From CAVTWH01 sp963850915 (GTDB lineage Bacteria > Actinomycetota > Actinomycetes > Mycobacteriales > Micromonosporaceae): a stretch of 64,000 nt of DNA. The position numbers and the translations under genes are program-made. The notes under the pieces are model-generated. The model worked only from the letters and a program-made list of their open reading frames with translations. It searched no databases and was not told the origin of the DNA. Location of the stretch: positions 248,001-312,000 of the forward strand of contig CAWKND010000005.1 of assembly GCA_963850915.1 (NCBI GenBank). The letters run 5' to 3'. Positions 61,507-64,000 of this stretch are shown piece after piece (the first letter of the stretch is position 1; each line of letters begins with the position of its first letter).

Positions 61507-63981
61507 ATGACCGATACCCTGAATATGTCAGCAGTGGCGTTCCGCGCCGACGCGGAAGAGTCCGGCCGCAATTGGTTGTCCAGTGACCCGGTGCGGCTGA
61601 CCGTGCTGGTACCGACCCGCAACGAAGAGGAAAACGTCGGCCCGCTGCTGGCCCGGCTCGGCGCCGCGGTGGCGGAGTTGGGTGCGGAGATCCTCGTGGT
61701 GGACGACAGCGACGACGACACCCCACGGGCCGTGATGCACTACGCCGAGCAGTGCCCGGTACCGGTCCGGCTGCTGCACCGGTCGCCGGCCGAGCGCCGC
61801 GGTGGACTGGGTGGCGCGGTGGCCGCCGGCGCGCGGGTGGCCCGCGGCGAGTGGGTACTCGTGATGGACGGCGACCTGCAGCACCCGCCCGAGTCGGCCG
61901 CCACCCTGGCCGGTACCGCGATGCGGCACGACGTGGACATCGTGGTCGGTACCCGGTACGCCGGCAACGGTTCCGGCGAGGGACTCAACGGCGCGGGCCG
62001 GGTACTCACCTCCTCGTCCGCCACCCGGCTCACCAAGGCGGTGTTCCCGCGCCGGCTGGCGACCGTCACCGATCCGATGAGTGGCATGTTCGCGTTCCGC
62101 CGCTCCGCCATCGAGCTGGACCGGCTCAACCCGGTCGGCTTCAAGGTGCTGCTGGAGATCCTGGTACGCCACCCGGCCGCCCGGGTCGCCGAAGTGGCCT
62201 ACGAGATGGCCCCGCGTACCGCCGGCGAGTCCAAGGCATCGCTACGCGAAGGGGTGACCTTCCTGCGGCACGTCACCCGGCTGCGCCGGCAGCGGCTGGT
62301 CGGCCAGCTGCGCGAGCAGCGCCCGGTCTCCCGGGGCGAGCGGACCCGCCAGATCGGCCGCTTATTCGCCTTCGGCCTGGTCGGCCTCTCCGGGCTGGTG
62401 GTGAACACGGCCGCGCTGTGGCTGCTGTACTCCACGGTCGGCCTGCACCACCTGCTCGCCGCGACGCTCGCCACCCAGGCCTCCACCAGCTGGAACTTCC
62501 TGCTCGTCGAAGCGCTGGTCTACCGGGGCCGGGGCAACGGTTCGCGGACCGGCCGGGGCGTGCGCTTCTTCCTGATGAACAACGTGCTGCTGCTCGGCCG
62601 GCTGCCGGTACTGGAGCTGCTGGTCTGGGCGCACATGACGGTACTCACGGCAAACGCGGTGACCCTGGTCGGACTGTTCCTGGTGCGGTTTCTGGTCAGC
62701 GACCGGGTGATCTACCGCTCGGCCAAGGCCGGTGGTCGCGACCCGGTACGCATGCTGGTCGACCTGGCCTCGCCCGGCCCGATCATGGCCCCCAACCGCA
62801 AGCGCACCCAGTACCTGAAGTACCGCTACGACGTGGCCGGTACGGTCACCATCGGCTCCCAGATCCTGCTGCCGGAGCTGGAGTTCTTCCGGGCCCAGTG
62901 GGTGGCCGACGGCGACGTGGACATCGCCATCCGGGTGGGTGACGTGGGCCGGCGGCGCCCGCGTCGACGCGCCGCGATGGTGGAGCACGCGAATCCGACG
63001 ACGCTGCGCTACGAGGAGCACCTCGGCCGGTTCGGCGCCAACTTCCGGGTCGAGCTGGGCGACACCATCAACATCGTGGTCGGCCCGCTGCTGGCCAGGT
63101 CGCCGCACGTGGTCTACACCAACATCATCGAGGCGCTGCTGCGCTTCGTGATGGTCTCCCGGGGCCGGATGCTGCTGCACTCGGCGTGCGTGAGCCTGGA
63201 CGGGCAGGGCGTGATGCTCTCCGCGTTGACCGACACCGGCAAGACGGCGACGGTACTGCGGCTGCTGCGTGACCACGGTGGGCTGTTCCTCTCCGACGAC
63301 ATGACGGTCATCGACCCGTTCGGCGGAGCGGTCTGCTTCCCCAAGCCGCTCACCATCAGCTCGCACACGCTGCGCGCGGTGAAGGCCAACGACCTCACCC
63401 CCAAGGAGTGGCGCCGGCTGCAGTTCCAGAGCCGGCTGCACTCCAAGGGCGGCCGCTCGCTGGCGCTGACCCTGGCCAAGTTCAACCTGCCGATCATGGG
63501 CATCAACGCGATCACCCAGATGCTGGTACCGCCGCCGAAGTACACGGTGGACCGGCTGGTGAACTGCCGGATGGGCAGTGCCATCAAGGTGGAGGAGCTG
63601 TTCATCATCGAGCGCGGTGCGCCCGGGATCAGCGATCTGGATCGCAACTCCACGCTGGAGCAGATGATCGTCAACACCGACGACGCGTACGGGTTCCCGC
63701 CCTTCAAGTACCTGGCCCCCAGCGTCACCATCGGTGGCCAGGGTTACCAGCAGCTGCGCGAGCGGGAGCGGGAGATCCTGGCCAGCTTCCTGTCCAACGT
63801 GCGTACCCGGGTGGTGTCCTCGGACAACTTCGGCTGGGCCGACGAGATCCCGAAGCTGCTGGCCGAACAGCGGATGGCTGACGTCGTCGAGCTGCCCAGT
63901 TCGGCGCAGCAGCGGGGAGCCTCTCCGGAGGTGTGGCCGCAGTGGGACACCAAGGTCACCGCCGCCGGGCGGTCGGCGTGA
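61507..63981 (+). CDS. GT2 glycosyltransferase fused to GtrA membrane domain and HprK-like P-loop domain
   Basis: This 824-residue protein has three parts. Residues 30-255 form a DPM1-like GT2 domain: VLVPTRNEEENVGPLLARL, VVDDSDDDTP, VMDGDLQHPPE, DPMSGMFAFRRSAI. Residues 280-415 are a four-helix GtrA domain (FAFGLVGLSGLVVNTAALWLL, LATQASTSWNFLLVEALVY, VRFLVSDRVIYR). Residues 430-800 end in an HPr-kinase-like region: MLLHSACVSLDGQGVMLSAL, P-loop TDTGKTAT, then LFLSDDMTVID. It should transfer a sugar to polyprenyl phosphate at the membrane. The third domain may phosphorylate or bind a partner. GGAGGG precedes the ATG. Confidence 0.88.
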   Translation: MTDTLNMSAVAFRADAEESGRNWLSSDPVRLTVLVPTRNEEENVGPLLARLGAAVAELGAEILVVDDSDDDTPRAVMHYAEQCPVPVRLLHRSPAERRGGLGGAVAAGARVARGEWVLVMDGDLQHPPESAATLAGTAMRHDVDIVVGTRYAGNGSGEGLNGAGRVLTSSSATRLTKAVFPRRLATVTDPMSGMFAFRRSAIELDRLNPVGFKVLLEILVRHPAARVAEVAYEMAPRTAGESKASLREGVTFLRHVTRLRRQRLVGQLREQRPVSRGERTRQIGRLFAFGLVGLSGLVVNTAALWLLYSTVGLHHLLAATLATQASTSWNFLLVEALVYRGRGNGSRTGRGVRFFLMNNVLLLGRLPVLELLVWAHMTVLTANAVTLVGLFLVRFLVSDRVIYRSAKAGGRDPVRMLVDLASPGPIMAPNRKRTQYLKYRYDVAGTVTIGSQILLPELEFFRAQWVADGDVDIAIRVGDVGRRRPRRRAAMVEHANPTTLRYEEHLGRFGANFRVELGDTINIVVGPLLARSPHVVYTNIIEALLRFVMVSRGRMLLHSACVSLDGQGVMLSALTDTGKTATVLRLLRDHGGLFLSDDMTVIDPFGGAVCFPKPLTISSHTLRAVKANDLTPKEWRRLQFQSRLHSKGGRSLALTLAKFNLPIMGINAITQMLVPPPKYTVDRLVNCRMGSAIKVEELFIIERGAPGISDLDRNSTLEQMIVNTDDAYGFPPFKYLAPSVTIGGQGYQQLREREREILASFLSNVRTRVVSSDNFGWADEIPKLLAEQRMADVVELPSSAQQRGASPEVWPQWDTKVTAAGRSA

Positions 63982-64000
63982 CGGCCGCTCTGCTCACCGC

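Overview
The window is very GC-rich DNA (about 70 percent) with short intergenic gaps, many GTG starts, four-base ATGA/GTGA gene overlaps and typical actinomycete gene families: ECF sigma factors, MmyB-type and WYL regulators, an F420/FMN split-barrel protein and a DivIVA-like coiled-coil protein. It looks like a chromosomal piece from a filamentous actinomycete, most likely Micromonosporaceae. The genus cannot be fixed from sequence alone. I see no tRNA, rRNA, CRISPR array, integrase or insertion sequence.

Region 1 (1-15.8 kb) is a run of small regulator/target pairs. They include a broken LysR gene beside an SDR, an ECF41 sigma factor facing an NmrA-like reductase, a WYL regulator with a perfect operator, an aquaporin, a MerR/SDR pair with a long-spacer promoter, an S9 peptidase, a TetR gene followed by a perfect 24-bp palindrome and a hydrolase, and a secreted sulfatase.

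Region 2 (15.9-27.8 kb) is an L-arabinose utilisation locus. It holds araB-araD-araA, then a complete ABC importer of the YtfQRT/YjfF class, and a convergent GH2 beta-galactosidase-type enzyme. Two LacI-type operators, one in the promoter and one across the araB start, suggest repression by looping.

Region 3 (27.9-42.4 kb) is accessory and unusually damaged. MocR, a lipase-like gene, an ABC ATPase, an anchored secreted protein, an MmyB-type regulator and an MFS exporter all carry frameshifts between 28.2 and 36.9 kb. An anti-sigma-like gene and a LacI remnant follow near 41-42 kb. Most of the two-base shifts can be repaired by restoring one CG/GC dinucleotide, so systematic sequence error and genuine decay must both be considered.

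Region 4 (42.4-51.3 kb) is the most interesting part. GTP cyclohydrolase II, a RibD-type reductase, a flippase-like membrane protein, a methyltransferase (broken by a 31-bp duplication), a GT4 glycosyltransferase, a PTPS-like protein lacking catalytic residues and a zinc-type dehydrogenase lie head to tail. They are divergent from a CDP-alcohol phosphatidyltransferase and an LTA-synthase-like phosphatase/sulfatase. No other riboflavin gene is present. I infer a dedicated pathway joining a GTP-derived pyrimidine or pterin to a glycosylated membrane lipid.

Region 5 (51.3-64 kb) holds housekeeping-type genes: a membrane protein, a PEBP, peptidase E, a zinc-ribbon protein, the DivIVA-like protein, a Na+/H+ antiporter split by a decayed 15-bp minisatellite, an aldo/keto reductase and a beta-lactamase-fold hydrolase. 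It ends with an unusual three-domain GT2-GtrA-HprK-like fusion behind a 768-bp leader without genes.
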